34,082 nucleotides of DNA. Origin: Plantactinospora endophytica (lineage in GTDB: Bacteria; Actinomycetota; Actinomycetes; Mycobacteriales; Micromonosporaceae). Under the pieces are notes generated by a model. It did not search any database. It saw nothing but the letters and a program-made list of their open reading frames with translations, and was not told the origin of the DNA. How positions within the stretch are numbered: position 1 is the stretch's first letter; each line of letters begins with the position of its first letter. A program made the position numbers and the translations under genes. The stretch lies in the NCBI RefSeq assembly GCF_016862915.1, contig NZ_BONW01000026.1:1-34082 (forward strand), written 5' to 3'. Below are positions 1-7,980 of this stretch, in pieces.

Positions 1-31
1 CGGCACCGCCCGCCACCCCTGGGCGGTGCCG
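1..31. terminator. Terminator-like hairpin of an upstream unit
   Basis: A perfect 11-bp inverted repeat (1-11 with 21-31) closes a 9-nt loop. No T-tract follows, as is common for actinobacterial terminator hairpins. It probably ends a gene lying left of the window. The hairpin is seen directly; its role is inferred. Confidence 0.55.
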
Positions 32-149
32 GCGGGCCGCTTCCGTTCCGTGCGAAAATCGTCGATGCACCGGTAGCCGGGCCGCCGCCGGTTCGAGGCC
101 CGGCCGGGCCCTCGGACGCAGGCGGACGTGGCGTGGCGGATGGGATGCG

Positions 150-3100
150 ATGGAGCTTCGGCTACTCGGCTCGGTCGAGGTGTGGGCCGGCGGCCACCGG
201 CTCGACGTCGGGCCGCCGCAGCGCCGGGCGACCCTGGCGGCGCTACTGGTCGACGCGGGGCGACTCGTCCCGACCGAGACCCTGATCGACCGGGTCTGGG
301 CGGACGAGCCTCCGCAGGCCGCCCGCGAGGCGCTCTACGCCAACATCAGCCGGCTCCGGCGGCTGTTCCGGCAACCCACCGACGGTCCCGACCAGGCGCA
401 ACCGGTGGTACTGCTCCAGCGCGGCGGCGGCTACACCCTCCAGGTCGCCCCGGAACGGGTCGACCTGCTGCGGTTCCGGGACCTCGTCCGGGCCGCCCGG
501 CAGCGTGAACCGGCCGGACGCGCCGTGTTGCTGCGCCAGGCCCTCGACCTCTGGCGGGGTCCGGCCCTGGCCGACGTACCCGGGAACTGGGCGACCCGGA
601 TGCGGCGGAGCTGGAGCCTGGAACGCCTGGACGCGGCCGTCGAGTGGGCCCGCGCCGAGCTGCGACTCGGCCGGCAGAAGCAGCTCGTCGGCGGGCTGCG
701 GACCCTGGTCGCGGAGTATCCGCTCGCCGAGCCGCTGACGGCGGTGCTGATGCGGGCGCTGGCCGACACCGGCCGGGTGGCCGAGGCGCTGGACTGCTAC
801 GCCACCATCCGGACCGAGCTGGTCGAGCAACTCGGGGCGGAACCCGGCCGGGAACTCCGGGAGCTACACGAAGGGTTGCTCCGGGACGGCACTTCCGTCG
901 GAACGGACGGAACAGCCGGGACGGACAGGACGGACGGAACAGCCGAGCCGGCCGGGACGGACGGAGCAGCCAAGCCGGCCGAGACGCCGGAGACGGCTCG
1001 GGTGCCGGCCGGACGGAACGACCTGTCCGGCGACATCGTGGACTTCACCGGGCGCGAGGCCGAGCTGCGGCAACTGCTCGACTTCCTGCCCGCCGAGGTC
1101 GGTGCCGGGCCGGCCGTGGTGCTCTCGGCGATCGACGGGATGGCCGGGATCGGCAAGACGGCGCTCGCCGTACACGCCGCACACCGGTTGACCTCGCGCT
1201 ATCCGGACGCGCAGTTGATGGTCGACCTGCACGGGCACGCGACCGGGCGGGAGCCGGCCCGGCCGCACGCGGTACTGGAGAGCCTGCTGGGCGCGCTCGG
1301 GGTGCCGGGCAGCCAGATCCCCGACGGCCTCGACGAGCGGGCCTCGCTGTGGCGGGCCGAGCTGGCCGGCCGCCGGGCGCTGGTGGTGCTGGACAACGCC
1401 GCGAACGCCGCACAGGTACGCCCACTGCTCCCCGGCACCTCCCGCTCGCTCACCCTGATCACCAGTCGGCGCCGGTTGACCGAACTCGACGGCGCGCACG
1501 TGATCTCCCTCGACGTACTGCCGCCGGACGACGCGCTGACGCTGTTCCACCGGGTACTCGGCACCGGCCGGGCACCGGACCCGGCCGACGACGTCGCGGA
1601 GGTCGTCCGGCTCTGCGGGTACCTGCCGCTGGCGATCCGGATCGCGGCGGCGCGGCTGCGTACCCGGCCGGCCTGGACGGTCGCCCACCTCGCGGACCGG
1701 CTGGCGTCCCGGCAGCGGCGGTTGACCGAACTCACCGTCGGGGACCGGAGCGTGGCGGCGGCCTTCGCGCTGTCGTACCAGCACCTCGGCGAGGAGCAGC
1801 GGCGGACGTTCCGGTTCCTCGGCCTGGTGCCCGGGCCGGACTTCGACGACTTCGCCACGGCAGCCGTGCTGGGTACCGACCTGGAGCGGGCGGGCCGGCT
1901 GCTCGAAGAGCTGGTCGACGTACACCTGCTCCAGCAGCCGGCGCCGGGCCGCTACCGCTTCCACGACCTGCTCCGGGTGCAGGCGGAGGAACTCGTCCGG
2001 CAAACCGACCCGGAGCCGGAGACCCGGGCCGCCACCGAGCGGCTGTTCGACTACTACCTGCACACCACGGGCCGGGCCGCCGCCGGGTGGGACGCCCGGG
2101 GCACCGCCTTCCAGCTCACCCCGGCTTACCCGCCGACAGCGGCTCCCGAGCTGGAGAACCGGGAGCAGGTGGCGGCGTGGCTCGACGGCGAGTACGCCAA
2201 CCTGCTCGCCGCCGTCACGCACGCCGCGCAGCACGGCCCGTACGCGCCCGCCTGGCAGCTCCCGCACCTGCTGATCTCCTTCTTCCACGCCCGGGGCCGG
2301 CTCGGCGACTGGTTGTCCACCCACCAGCTCGGGTTGCAGGCCGCCCGCCGGGCGGCGGACCGGCACGCCGAGGCGGAGACGCTGAAGAACCTCGGCGTGG
2401 CGTACTGGGTCACCATGCGGATGGACGAGGCCCTCGCGCACAACCAGGAGGCGCTGGCCCTGTTCCAGCAGGCCGGCAACCAGCGGGGCGAGGGTGACGC
2501 GCTGAACAACCTCGGCCTGGCGCACGAGCGGCTGGGCCGCTACGACGAGGCGATCGACTACTACGAACGCGCCCTCGTGCTGCGCCTGGCTATCGGCGAC
2601 TGGCGCGGCGAGGGCGGCACGTTGCAGAACCTGGCCAACGTCTACGACAAGGTCGGGCGGTTGACCGACGCCCGGGACCGCTACCGGCGCAGCCTGGAGA
2701 TCTTCCAACGGCACGGCGACCTGCGGGCCGAGGCGATCGTGCTGGGCAACCTCGGCATCCTGCTGGAACGCCAGGAGCAGTACGACGACGCGATCGAGGT
2801 GTACCAGCGGTCGCTGGCGCTGGCCGACGAGATCGACGACCAGTGGGTCCGGGGCAACAACCTGACAAACCTGGGCAGCCTGCACCGCAAGCAGGGCCGG
2901 TACGACGAGGCCATCGAGACGCACGCCGCCGCGCTCGCCCTGCTCCGGGAGATCGGCGACCGGGGCGCCGAGACCGAGGTGCTGAACAACCTGGCGGACG
3001 CCCATCTCGACGCCGGCCAGCACGACCGGGCCGGCGAGCGCTACCGGCAGGCGCTCGCCCTCGCCGGGGACGTCGGACACCGGCACCAGGAGGGCAACGC

Positions 3101-3254
3101 GCACCGGGGGCTGGGCCGGCTGCTGCGGGACGGTGATCCCGGGGCGGCCCGCCGGCACTGGGAACAGGCGCTGGAGATCTACGCCGAACTCGGCGTACCG
3201 GAGGCGGCGGAGCTGTCGGCCCTGCTCGCCCACCTGCCGGCGGAGCCGGACTGA
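150..3254 (+). CDS. AfsR/SARP-family transcriptional regulator (SARP-BTAD + NB-ARC + TPR)
   Basis: This 1034-residue protein has AfsR architecture. An OmpR-type winged helix (about 1-95) is followed by a BTAD bacterial transcriptional activation domain (about 105-245). A Thr/Gly/Ala/Asp-rich repetitive linker (about 250-290) leads to an NB-ARC/STAND ATPase with P-loop GMAGIGKTA near residue 330 and a Walker-B-like stretch ALVVLDNA. The C-terminal third (about 720-1025) is tetratricopeptide repeats with recurrent NLG and RYDEAI motifs. Family members activate secondary-metabolism or morphology genes from ATP-gated oligomers. No biosynthetic cluster is visible here, so its target is unknown. 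The start is the ATG at 150, because the winged-helix fold begins immediately (MELRLLGSVEV); the Shine-Dalgarno is weak. It is convergent with the CBM2 gene. Confidence 0.93.
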   Translation: MELRLLGSVEVWAGGHRLDVGPPQRRATLAALLVDAGRLVPTETLIDRVWADEPPQAAREALYANISRLRRLFRQPTDGPDQAQPVVLLQRGGGYTLQVAPERVDLLRFRDLVRAARQREPAGRAVLLRQALDLWRGPALADVPGNWATRMRRSWSLERLDAAVEWARAELRLGRQKQLVGGLRTLVAEYPLAEPLTAVLMRALADTGRVAEALDCYATIRTELVEQLGAEPGRELRELHEGLLRDGTSVGTDGTAGTDRTDGTAEPAGTDGAAKPAETPETARVPAGRNDLSGDIVDFTGREAELRQLLDFLPAEVGAGPAVVLSAIDGMAGIGKTALAVHAAHRLTSRYPDAQLMVDLHGHATGREPARPHAVLESLLGALGVPGSQIPDGLDERASLWRAELAGRRALVVLDNAANAAQVRPLLPGTSRSLTLITSRRRLTELDGAHVISLDVLPPDDALTLFHRVLGTGRAPDPADDVAEVVRLCGYLPLAIRIAAARLRTRPAWTVAHLADRLASRQRRLTELTVGDRSVAAAFALSYQHLGEEQRRTFRFLGLVPGPDFDDFATAAVLGTDLERAGRLLEELVDVHLLQQPAPGRYRFHDLLRVQAEELVRQTDPEPETRAATERLFDYYLHTTGRAAAGWDARGTAFQLTPAYPPTAAPELENREQVAAWLDGEYANLLAAVTHAAQHGPYAPAWQLPHLLISFFHARGRLGDWLSTHQLGLQAARRAADRHAEAETLKNLGVAYWVTMRMDEALAHNQEALALFQQAGNQRGEGDALNNLGLAHERLGRYDEAIDYYERALVLRLAIGDWRGEGGTLQNLANVYDKVGRLTDARDRYRRSLEIFQRHGDLRAEAIVLGNLGILLERQEQYDDAIEVYQRSLALADEIDDQWVRGNNLTNLGSLHRKQGRYDEAIETHAAALALLREIGDRGAETEVLNNLADAHLDAGQHDRAGERYRQALALAGDVGHRHQEGNAHRGLGRLLRDGDPGAARRHWEQALEIYAELGVPEAAELSALLAHLPAEPD
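891..990 (+). repeat. In-frame degenerate repeat in the regulator linker
   Basis: Recurring GGACGGA / ACGGAACAGCC blocks encode TDGTAGTD-, TDGTAEPAGTD- and DGAAKPAE-like segments between the BTAD and NB-ARC domains. It probably acts as a flexible linker of variable length. Confidence 0.6.
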
Positions 3255-3557
3255 GCCGCCCGTTGTCCGGTGGTCGTGACCGCGCGCCAAGGTTTCGCCA
3301 AGGCCGCGCACAAGGGTGCCCTGCCAGGCTCGGTCCAGCGTCGGCCCTTCGGCGACCGGCCCTCCGGTGAGGAGGACCTGTGGGGGCGGTCCCGTCGCCG
3401 GAGGGCCGAGGTGTAACGGGGGATTTCGGCTTTCGGGGACTGTTTCGCACCCGCAGCTCCGGAAGCCGTCCGCCGCGCCCAGGGGAGGTGCGGGAAGATG
3501 TTCCCGCCCGCCAGCCGGGGAGGGCTGGACGGGCGGGAACCCCGTCGGGTACCCCGG
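3255..3557. other. Convergent intergenic region
   Basis: About 300 bp separate the stops of the AfsR-like gene and the CBM2 gene. Apart from the strong hairpin at 3501-3539 I see no coding potential with convincing codon bias and no RNA gene. Confidence 0.5.
3501..3539. terminator. Bidirectional terminator hairpin
   Basis: A 10-bp outer stem (3501-3510 with 3530-3539) and a 6-bp inner stem (3511-3516 with 3523-3528) are separated by a single bulged A at 3529, with a 6-nt loop. It lies between two convergent genes and could terminate both. Confidence 0.65.
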
Positions 3558-4799
3558 TCAGCAGCCGATCCGGCTCGCGCCGAGCGCGACGTCGTCGAAC
3601 CAGAGGGTGTCGGCGCCCTCGCCGTAGCTCTCCCAGCCCAGCCGCAGGTCGGTGAGGTTCGGCCGCCAGTTCGCCCGGTTGTACCACTGCCCGTCGACGT
3701 CGTGCGTCGGCGTACCGTCGGCGGTCAGCCCGGTCACCGCGGTTCCGTTGACCCAGGTGGAGAGCCGGCCCTGTGCGCCGTCCACCATGAACTCCAGGCA
3801 GCTCCACTGGTTGACCGGCAGCGGCAGGCTGAGCGCGACGCCGTTCGGGCTCTGCTCCGGCAGGGTGGCGTCGTCCGAGGCCCGGTTCCATTGCAGGGCG
3901 CCGTTCTGCCCGCCCATCCGCAGGTCACGGTTGCCGTCGGCGGCGTCCCGCATGGCCAGGAAGGTCACGTGCGAGGTCGGTAGCGCGGTGGTGTGCCGTA
4001 CCCAGAGCCGGGCGTACCGCACCGCGCCGATGCTGCCGAGGTTGCGGGTCGAGCCGACGAAGACGTGGTTGCAGTAGCCGACGGCGCCGTTGACGCGTAC
4101 CGACCGGGTGCCCTGGTGTGCGACCGAGGTGTCGATGCTGGCGGTACCGCTGCCGGAGCAGTCCGGATAGCTGACCGCCCAGTCGCCGGAGGGGGTCGTA
4201 CCGGTCTGGTTCTCGAAGCCGTCGCAGAGCACCGCCGTACCGCAGCCGCTCGGCGGCGGGGTGGTCGGCGGCACGGTCGGCGGCGGTGTGACCGTCGGTG
4301 GGACGCTGGTGGGTGGCGTGGTCGGCGGCCTGGTCGTCGGTGGGGCAGTCGTCGGCGGGGTGGTCGGTTCGGCGCCGTTGCACGGCTCGCCGTTGAGCGT
4401 GAACCCGGTCGGTGCCGCCGAACTCGCGGCGTAGCTGCCCTGGACGCCGAACTCGGTCGAGCCGCCGGCCGGCAGCGACCCGTTCCAGGCCACGTTCCGG
4501 GCGGTGACGGTCGCGCCGGACTGGGTGACCTGGGCGTTCCAGGCGTTGGTGATCCGCTGGTCGCCACCGTAGGTCCAGGTGACGGTCCAGCCGTTGACCG
4601 CCGTGGTCCCGGCGGTCACCCGGATCGCGGCGGTGAAGCCGCCGGTCCACTGGTTGGCCCGGTAGTCGACCAGGCAGCCGGCGGCGGCCTGCGCGGACGG
4701 GACCAGGGTGGTGCCGACCACGGCGACGCTGCTGGCGGCGATCGCGGTCACCGTGGCCAGGGCCAGGGAGACGCGACGGTACGGTGCGGAGATCCGCAT
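3558..4799 (-). CDS. Secreted CBM2 protein with Cip1-like C-terminal domain
   Basis: 413 residues. A Sec signal peptide (about 1-42, ending in an AQAAAG-like site) precedes a family 2 carbohydrate-binding module (about 43-150) with the typical WTGGF, GWTVTW, WNA, NVAWNG and FGVQGSY signatures. A Pro/Thr linker follows. The C-terminal domain (about 195-413) starts CDGFENQ and ends WFDDVALG, a lectin-like beta-jelly-roll pattern. It resembles fungal Cip1 and its actinobacterial relatives, proteins co-expressed with cellulases. I am fairly sure of the CBM2 and only moderately sure of the Cip1 assignment; a polysaccharide lyase is the alternative. The start is the ATG at 4799, because an AAAGGA Shine-Dalgarno precedes it and the signal peptide begins there. 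A longer open frame upstream lacks signal-peptide character. It is one of two CBM2 proteins here. Confidence 0.85.
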   Translation of the reverse strand: MRISAPYRRVSLALATVTAIAASSVAVVGTTLVPSAQAAAGCLVDYRANQWTGGFTAAIRVTAGTTAVNGWTVTWTYGGDQRITNAWNAQVTQSGATVTARNVAWNGSLPAGGSTEFGVQGSYAASSAAPTGFTLNGEPCNGAEPTTPPTTAPPTTRPPTTPPTSVPPTVTPPPTVPPTTPPPSGCGTAVLCDGFENQTGTTPSGDWAVSYPDCSGSGTASIDTSVAHQGTRSVRVNGAVGYCNHVFVGSTRNLGSIGAVRYARLWVRHTTALPTSHVTFLAMRDAADGNRDLRMGGQNGALQWNRASDDATLPEQSPNGVALSLPLPVNQWSCLEFMVDGAQGRLSTWVNGTAVTGLTADGTPTHDVDGQWYNRANWRPNLTDLRLGWESYGEGADTLWFDDVALGASRIGC

Positions 4800-5107
4800 G
4801 GGAGTTCCTTTCGGACGACCGCCGGCCCCGTCGCCGTCCCTGGCGCGTGCCGGCAGTGCGGTTACGACGACGAGCGACCGGTACGCGTCCCGCGTACCGC
4901 GCTCGTTGGGCTCCCGTGACCAGCTCCCATGATCACTGCGCCACCACCCACGTTCCGGCCAGCCCGTAACCGGTCGTCCCGAGTGGTGGCGCCGACCAAG
5001 CTTAGAGACAACCATCGATGCGAGCAACCGATGCCCCTCGTCGTCGGACCCAGCCCGCTGCCGGCCACCCCGGTCACTCGGTCACCTCGGTGGCCGACAA
5101 TGGCGGG
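4800..5107. other. Divergent promoter region (CBM2 protein / YnfA-type protein)
   Basis: This 308-bp non-coding region holds a strong hairpin (4871-4905), two direct GCTCCC half-sites with a 7-nt gap (4910-4915, 4923-4928) and an AT-richer patch near 5000-5025. No gene is supported. Confidence 0.45.
4871..4905. promoter_or_regulatory. Hairpin in the CBM2-gene upstream region
   Basis: The perfect arms GGTACGCG (4880-4887) and CGCGTACC (4891-4898) are extended outward by CGAGCG/CGCTCG (4871-4876, 4900-4905). It lies about 70-105 nt upstream of the CBM2 gene start. It may be an operator or a 5'-leader structure; which one cannot be decided. Confidence 0.4.
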
Positions 5108-5440
5108 GTGACGATCGCCCGCTCGCTGCTGCTGTTCCTGCTCGCCGCCGTCGCCGAGATCGGCGGAGCCTGGCTGGTCTGGCAGGGCGTACGCGAGAAC
5201 CGGGGGCTGCTCTTCGTCGCCGCCGGCATGCTGGCGCTGGCCGGGTACGGCTTCGTCGCCGCCTTCCAGCCCGATCCGCACTTCGGTCGGGTGCTCGCCG
5301 CGTACGGGGGCATCTTCGTCGCCGGCTCGCTCGGCTGGGCGGTACTGGTGGACCGGTTCCGCCCGGACCGCTACGACCTGGCCGGCGCCGCCGTCTGCCT
5401 GCTCGGCGTAGCCATCATCATGTACGCCCCCCGCCCCTGA
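5108..5440 (+). CDS. YnfA/UPF0060-family small membrane protein
   Basis: 110 residues, which matches the usual 105-110 of the UPF0060/YnfA family, relatives of small multidrug resistance transporters. Four hydrophobic helices are evident. Family signatures include [10 protein letters not shown] in helix 1, [21 protein letters not shown] between helices 2 and 3 (the motif starts near residue 47) and [13 protein letters not shown] before helix 4. The start is the GTG at 5108. A longer frame exists upstream, but family length and homology begin here. A GACAAT hexamer ends 7 nt before the GTG, so the mRNA may be leaderless. Its 3' end overlaps a predicted antisense small gene (5418-5603) by 23 bp. 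Substrate is unknown. Confidence 0.85.
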   Translation: MTIARSLLLFLLAAVAEIGGAWLVWQGVRENRGLLFVAAGMLALAGYGFVAAFQPDPHFGRVLAAYGGIFVAGSLGWAVLVDRFRPDRYDLAGAAVCLLGVAIIMYAPRP

Positions 5441-5603
5441 CCCGCACACCCCCGGGCAGCTTCATGATCCGGAAGAGTTCGGCCGACTCCAGCAGGCCGA
5501 ACTCTCCGCGACAACGCCAGGCGTAGTACGTCGAGTTGCGTAGCCGGCCCGTCCACACCGGCACGACGTCGCGGCGGCGTTCCGCCGGCAGCATGGCCGC
5601 CAT
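5418..5603 (-). CDS. Predicted small gene, unknown function (61 aa)
   Basis: This 61-residue frame fills the gap between two plus-strand membrane-protein genes. Support comes from codon position bias: over about 51 codons I counted roughly 67% G/C at position 1, about half at position 2 and about 86% at position 3. A GGAG sequence also sits 8 nt before the ATG at 5603. The product is basic, without membrane segments, and contains the segments [25 protein letters not shown] and [12 protein letters not shown] recognise no family. Its start codon overlaps the ATG of the divergent DUF2269-like gene, and its 3' end overlaps the YnfA-type gene. The alternative is antisense coincidence. Confidence 0.45.
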   Translation of the reverse strand: MAAMLPAERRRDVVPVWTGRLRNSTYYAWRCRGEFGLLESAELFRIMKLPGGVRVRGGGRT

Positions 5604-6099
5604 GAAGCTTTCTCCGCCGTGGCGAAAAGCCCTCCTCACCCTGCACGTGGTCACCGCCGTCGGCTGGTTGGGGGTCGACGTGGTGCTGCTGACCCTCGGC
5701 GTGGCCGGGGCGCGGGGCGCCGATCCCGACCTGGTCTACCCGGTGACCGCGCTGGTCGGACAGGCCCTCTTCGTACCACTGAGCGTGCTCGCCTGGCTGG
5801 TCGGCGTGGCCAGCGCGCTGCTCACCCCGTGGGGCCTGCTCCGACACCGGTGGGTACTGGTCAAGCTGGTGATCACCACGGTGATGCTCGGCGCGGTGGT
5901 CTTCGCCCTGCTGCCGAACCTCCAGGCCGCCGAACTCGGCGCGGCGACCCCGCCGGGTGCCCGCCAGGGCCTGCTGGCAGCCCCGATCGTCTCCAGCACC
6001 CTGTTGCTGGTCGCCACCGTGCTTTCCACCTACAAGCCGTGGGGACGGATCGGCCGGGCATCGCGTCCCGTCCGGTCGGCGGGGGCGCGAGTGGCATGA
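5602..6099 (+). CDS. DUF2269-like membrane protein
   Basis: 165 residues with four predicted membrane helices (about 10-32, 45-72, 82-105, 125-145). The N-terminal LHVVTAVGWLGVD is typical of DUF2269-like and similar proteins, in which a helix-borne His may bind a cofactor. The function is unknown. Two in-frame ATGs (5593 and 5602) are possible. I prefer 5602 because the conserved region starts there, although neither has a clear Shine-Dalgarno. The start region overlaps the start of the antisense small gene. Confidence 0.75.
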   Translation: MKLSPPWRKALLTLHVVTAVGWLGVDVVLLTLGVAGARGADPDLVYPVTALVGQALFVPLSVLAWLVGVASALLTPWGLLRHRWVLVKLVITTVMLGAVVFALLPNLQAAELGAATPPGARQGLLAAPIVSSTLLLVATVLSTYKPWGRIGRASRPVRSAGARVA

Positions 6100-6113
6100 A
6101 TAGCGACTAACAG

Positions 6114-6127
6114 GGTATCTAACGGGC
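6114..6127 (+). promoter_or_regulatory. -10-like element giving a probable leaderless mRNA
   Basis: TATCTA at 6114-6119 lies 8 nt before the ATG of the PfkB-like gene and there is no Shine-Dalgarno. This is the usual geometry of leaderless actinobacterial transcripts. No good -35 was found. Confidence 0.4.
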
Positions 6128-7105
6128 ATGAGCGGACATGTCATGGTCTTTTCCCCCGATCCGCAGTTGACGGTCACCGTCGACCAACCGGCCGACGAGA
6201 CCGAGATCCATCTGCACCCCGGGGGCCAGGGAGTGTGGCAGGCCCGCATGATCAAGTGTCTGGGCGTACCGGTGGTGCTCTGCGCGGGGCTCGGCGGCGA
6301 GATCGGGCAGGTACTCGAACCGCTGCTGGCCAGCGAGGGAGTCGACCTCCGGGTGATCCACCGGGAGTCCAGCAGCGGCGGCTACGTGCACGACCGGCGG
6401 GACGGCAGCCGGCAGGAGATCGCCTCGGTGCTGGGTCATCCGCTCGCCCGGCACGAACTCGACGAGCTGTACAACCTCGCGCTGAGCGAGGGGCTGAGCG
6501 CCGAGGTGAGCATCCTCAGCGGCCCGGCCCACCCCGGTATGGTCGCGCCGGACATCTACCGCCGGCTCGCCGCCGACCTCGGCCACAACGGCAGCCGGGT
6601 GGTCGCCGACCTCTCCGGCGCGCACCTGGCGGCCGTACTGGAGAGCGGGATCTCGGTACTCAAGGTCAGCCACGAGGAGTTGCTCCGGGACGGCCTGGCC
6701 GCCGACGACAGCGAGGCGGAGCTGATCCGGATCATCCACGCGCTGCACGCCCAGGGCGCCGAGTCGGTGGTGGTCAGCCGGGCCGAGCAGCCGGCCCTGG
6801 TGCTGATCGACGGCGAGGTGGCCCAGCTCGACATGCCCCGGTTGGAGGCGGCGGACCCGCGCGGTGCCGGCGACTCGATGACCGCCGGGGTGGCGGCGAT
6901 CCTGGCCCAGGGCGGCGACCTCCGGCTCGCGGTCCGGACCGGTGCGGCGGCCGGCGCGCTGAACGTCACCCGGCACGGTCTCGGCACCGGCCGGCCGGAC
7001 GCGATCGCCGGGCTGGTCGACCGGGTACGACTGGCGCCGATCCAGGTGGACCGGCAGGATCGGTTGACCCCCGACGAACTGGCCCACCGGACGACCACGT
7101 CATGA
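6128..7105 (+). CDS. PfkB-family sugar kinase, phosphofructokinase-like variant
   Basis: 325 residues with a ribokinase/PfkB fold. The C-terminal signature DPRGAGDSMTAG (about 245-256) carries the catalytic Asp and anion-hole glycines, and the overall pattern resembles 1-phosphofructokinase/6-phosphofructokinase-2. The N-terminal PfkB motif, usually GGKGxNxAR, reads GGQGVWQAR here, which marks a divergent subfamily and may change substrate choice. The natural substrate is therefore uncertain; a phosphorylated hexose or similar polyol is plausible. Its TGA overlaps the ATG of surE by 4 bp, so the two are translationally coupled. Confidence 0.82.
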   Translation: MSGHVMVFSPDPQLTVTVDQPADETEIHLHPGGQGVWQARMIKCLGVPVVLCAGLGGEIGQVLEPLLASEGVDLRVIHRESSSGGYVHDRRDGSRQEIASVLGHPLARHELDELYNLALSEGLSAEVSILSGPAHPGMVAPDIYRRLAADLGHNGSRVVADLSGAHLAAVLESGISVLKVSHEELLRDGLAADDSEAELIRIIHALHAQGAESVVVSRAEQPALVLIDGEVAQLDMPRLEAADPRGAGDSMTAGVAAILAQGGDLRLAVRTGAAAGALNVTRHGLGTGRPDAIAGLVDRVRLAPIQVDRQDRLTPDELAHRTTTS

Positions 7106-7929
7106 CGATCCGAGTACTGATCACCAACGACGACGGCATCGCCGCCCCCGGGCTGCGCTGGCTGGCGCGTACGGCGGCGGAGCGGGGACTGGACGTGGTG
7201 GTGGCCGCCCCGAGCGAGGAGGCCAGCGGCGCGAGCGCGGCGATGAGCGCGGTCGAGCGGGACGGCCGGGTGGTCGTCGAGGAGCACCCGATCGAGGACC
7301 TGCCCGGCGTACGGGCGTACGGGGTCGCCGGCTCGCCGGCACTGATCACGCTGATCGCCCTGCACGGTGCGTTCGGGCCGGCGCCGTCGGTGGTGCTCTC
7401 CGGGGTGAACCGGGGCGCGAACGCCGGCCGGGCGGTGCTGCACTCCGGCACGGTCGGCGCGGCGTTCACTGCCGCCGCGAACGGCTGCCACGGGCTCGCG
7501 GTCTCGCTGGACGTACTCTCCGTGCACGAGGCGAGCGCCGCCAGCGGCGGTGCGGCGGTGGCCGTACCGCGACGGGACCGGGACGAGCGGCGGTACTGGG
7601 CGACCGCCGCCCGGGTGGCGCTGGACCTGCTGCCCCGGCTGACCGCCGCACCCGTACACAGCGTGCTGAACGTGAACGCCCCCGACCTGCCGTACGAGCG
7701 CCTGCGCGGAGTACGCCGGGGCAGCCTGGCCGGGTTCGGGCAGGTGCAGATGACGGTCGCGGAGGCCGGCAAGGGCTTCGTGCGTACCGCTCTGGAGGAG
7801 TCCGGTCAGGATGTCGAGCCGGGTACCGACGTGGCCTGGCTGGCCGAGGGTTACGCCTCGGTGACGGCGATCCGGGCGGTCACCGAGGCGTCCGACGTGG
7901 ATCTGTCCGGACTGGACGATCCAGAGTGA
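7102..7929 (+). CDS. surE: 5'/3'-nucleotidase SurE
   Basis: 275 residues. Metal-binding signatures of SurE survival phosphatases are present: ITNDDGIAAPG at residues 7-17 (paired Asp ligands), SGVNRGANAG (Asn ligand, near residue 100) and HSGTVGAAFTAA. Family members dephosphorylate nucleoside 5'- and 3'-monophosphates in the cytoplasm, and some act on short polyphosphate. The ATG at 7102 overlaps the upstream kinase stop, so kinase and phosphatase form one operon. A loop rich in Ala/Ser/Gly (about 137-155) is longer than usual. The gene ends just before a hairpin shared with the convergent STAS gene. Confidence 0.93.
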   Translation: MTIRVLITNDDGIAAPGLRWLARTAAERGLDVVVAAPSEEASGASAAMSAVERDGRVVVEEHPIEDLPGVRAYGVAGSPALITLIALHGAFGPAPSVVLSGVNRGANAGRAVLHSGTVGAAFTAAANGCHGLAVSLDVLSVHEASAASGGAAVAVPRRDRDERRYWATAARVALDLLPRLTAAPVHSVLNVNAPDLPYERLRGVRRGSLAGFGQVQMTVAEAGKGFVRTALEESGQDVEPGTDVAWLAEGYASVTAIRAVTEASDVDLSGLDDPE

Positions 7930-7951
7930 GGGATGAGAGTTCCAGGTCCAC

Positions 7952-7980
7952 GATCACCGGCCGTGGGCCGGGTCGTGATC
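7952..7980. terminator. Hairpin between convergent surE and STAS genes
   Basis: The outer arms GATCAC/GTGATC (7952-7957, 7975-7980) and inner arms CGGCC/GGCCG (7958-7962, 7966-7970) are separated by a 4-nt bulge. It overlaps the STAS stop codon. A terminator role is plausible, not certain. Confidence 0.4.

Noticed and set aside
864-3311. 815-codon minus-strand frame opposite the AfsR-like gene
   Set aside because: It mirrors the codon bias of the true plus-strand gene, is Arg/Gly/Pro/Val-rich without any domain and is a shadow.
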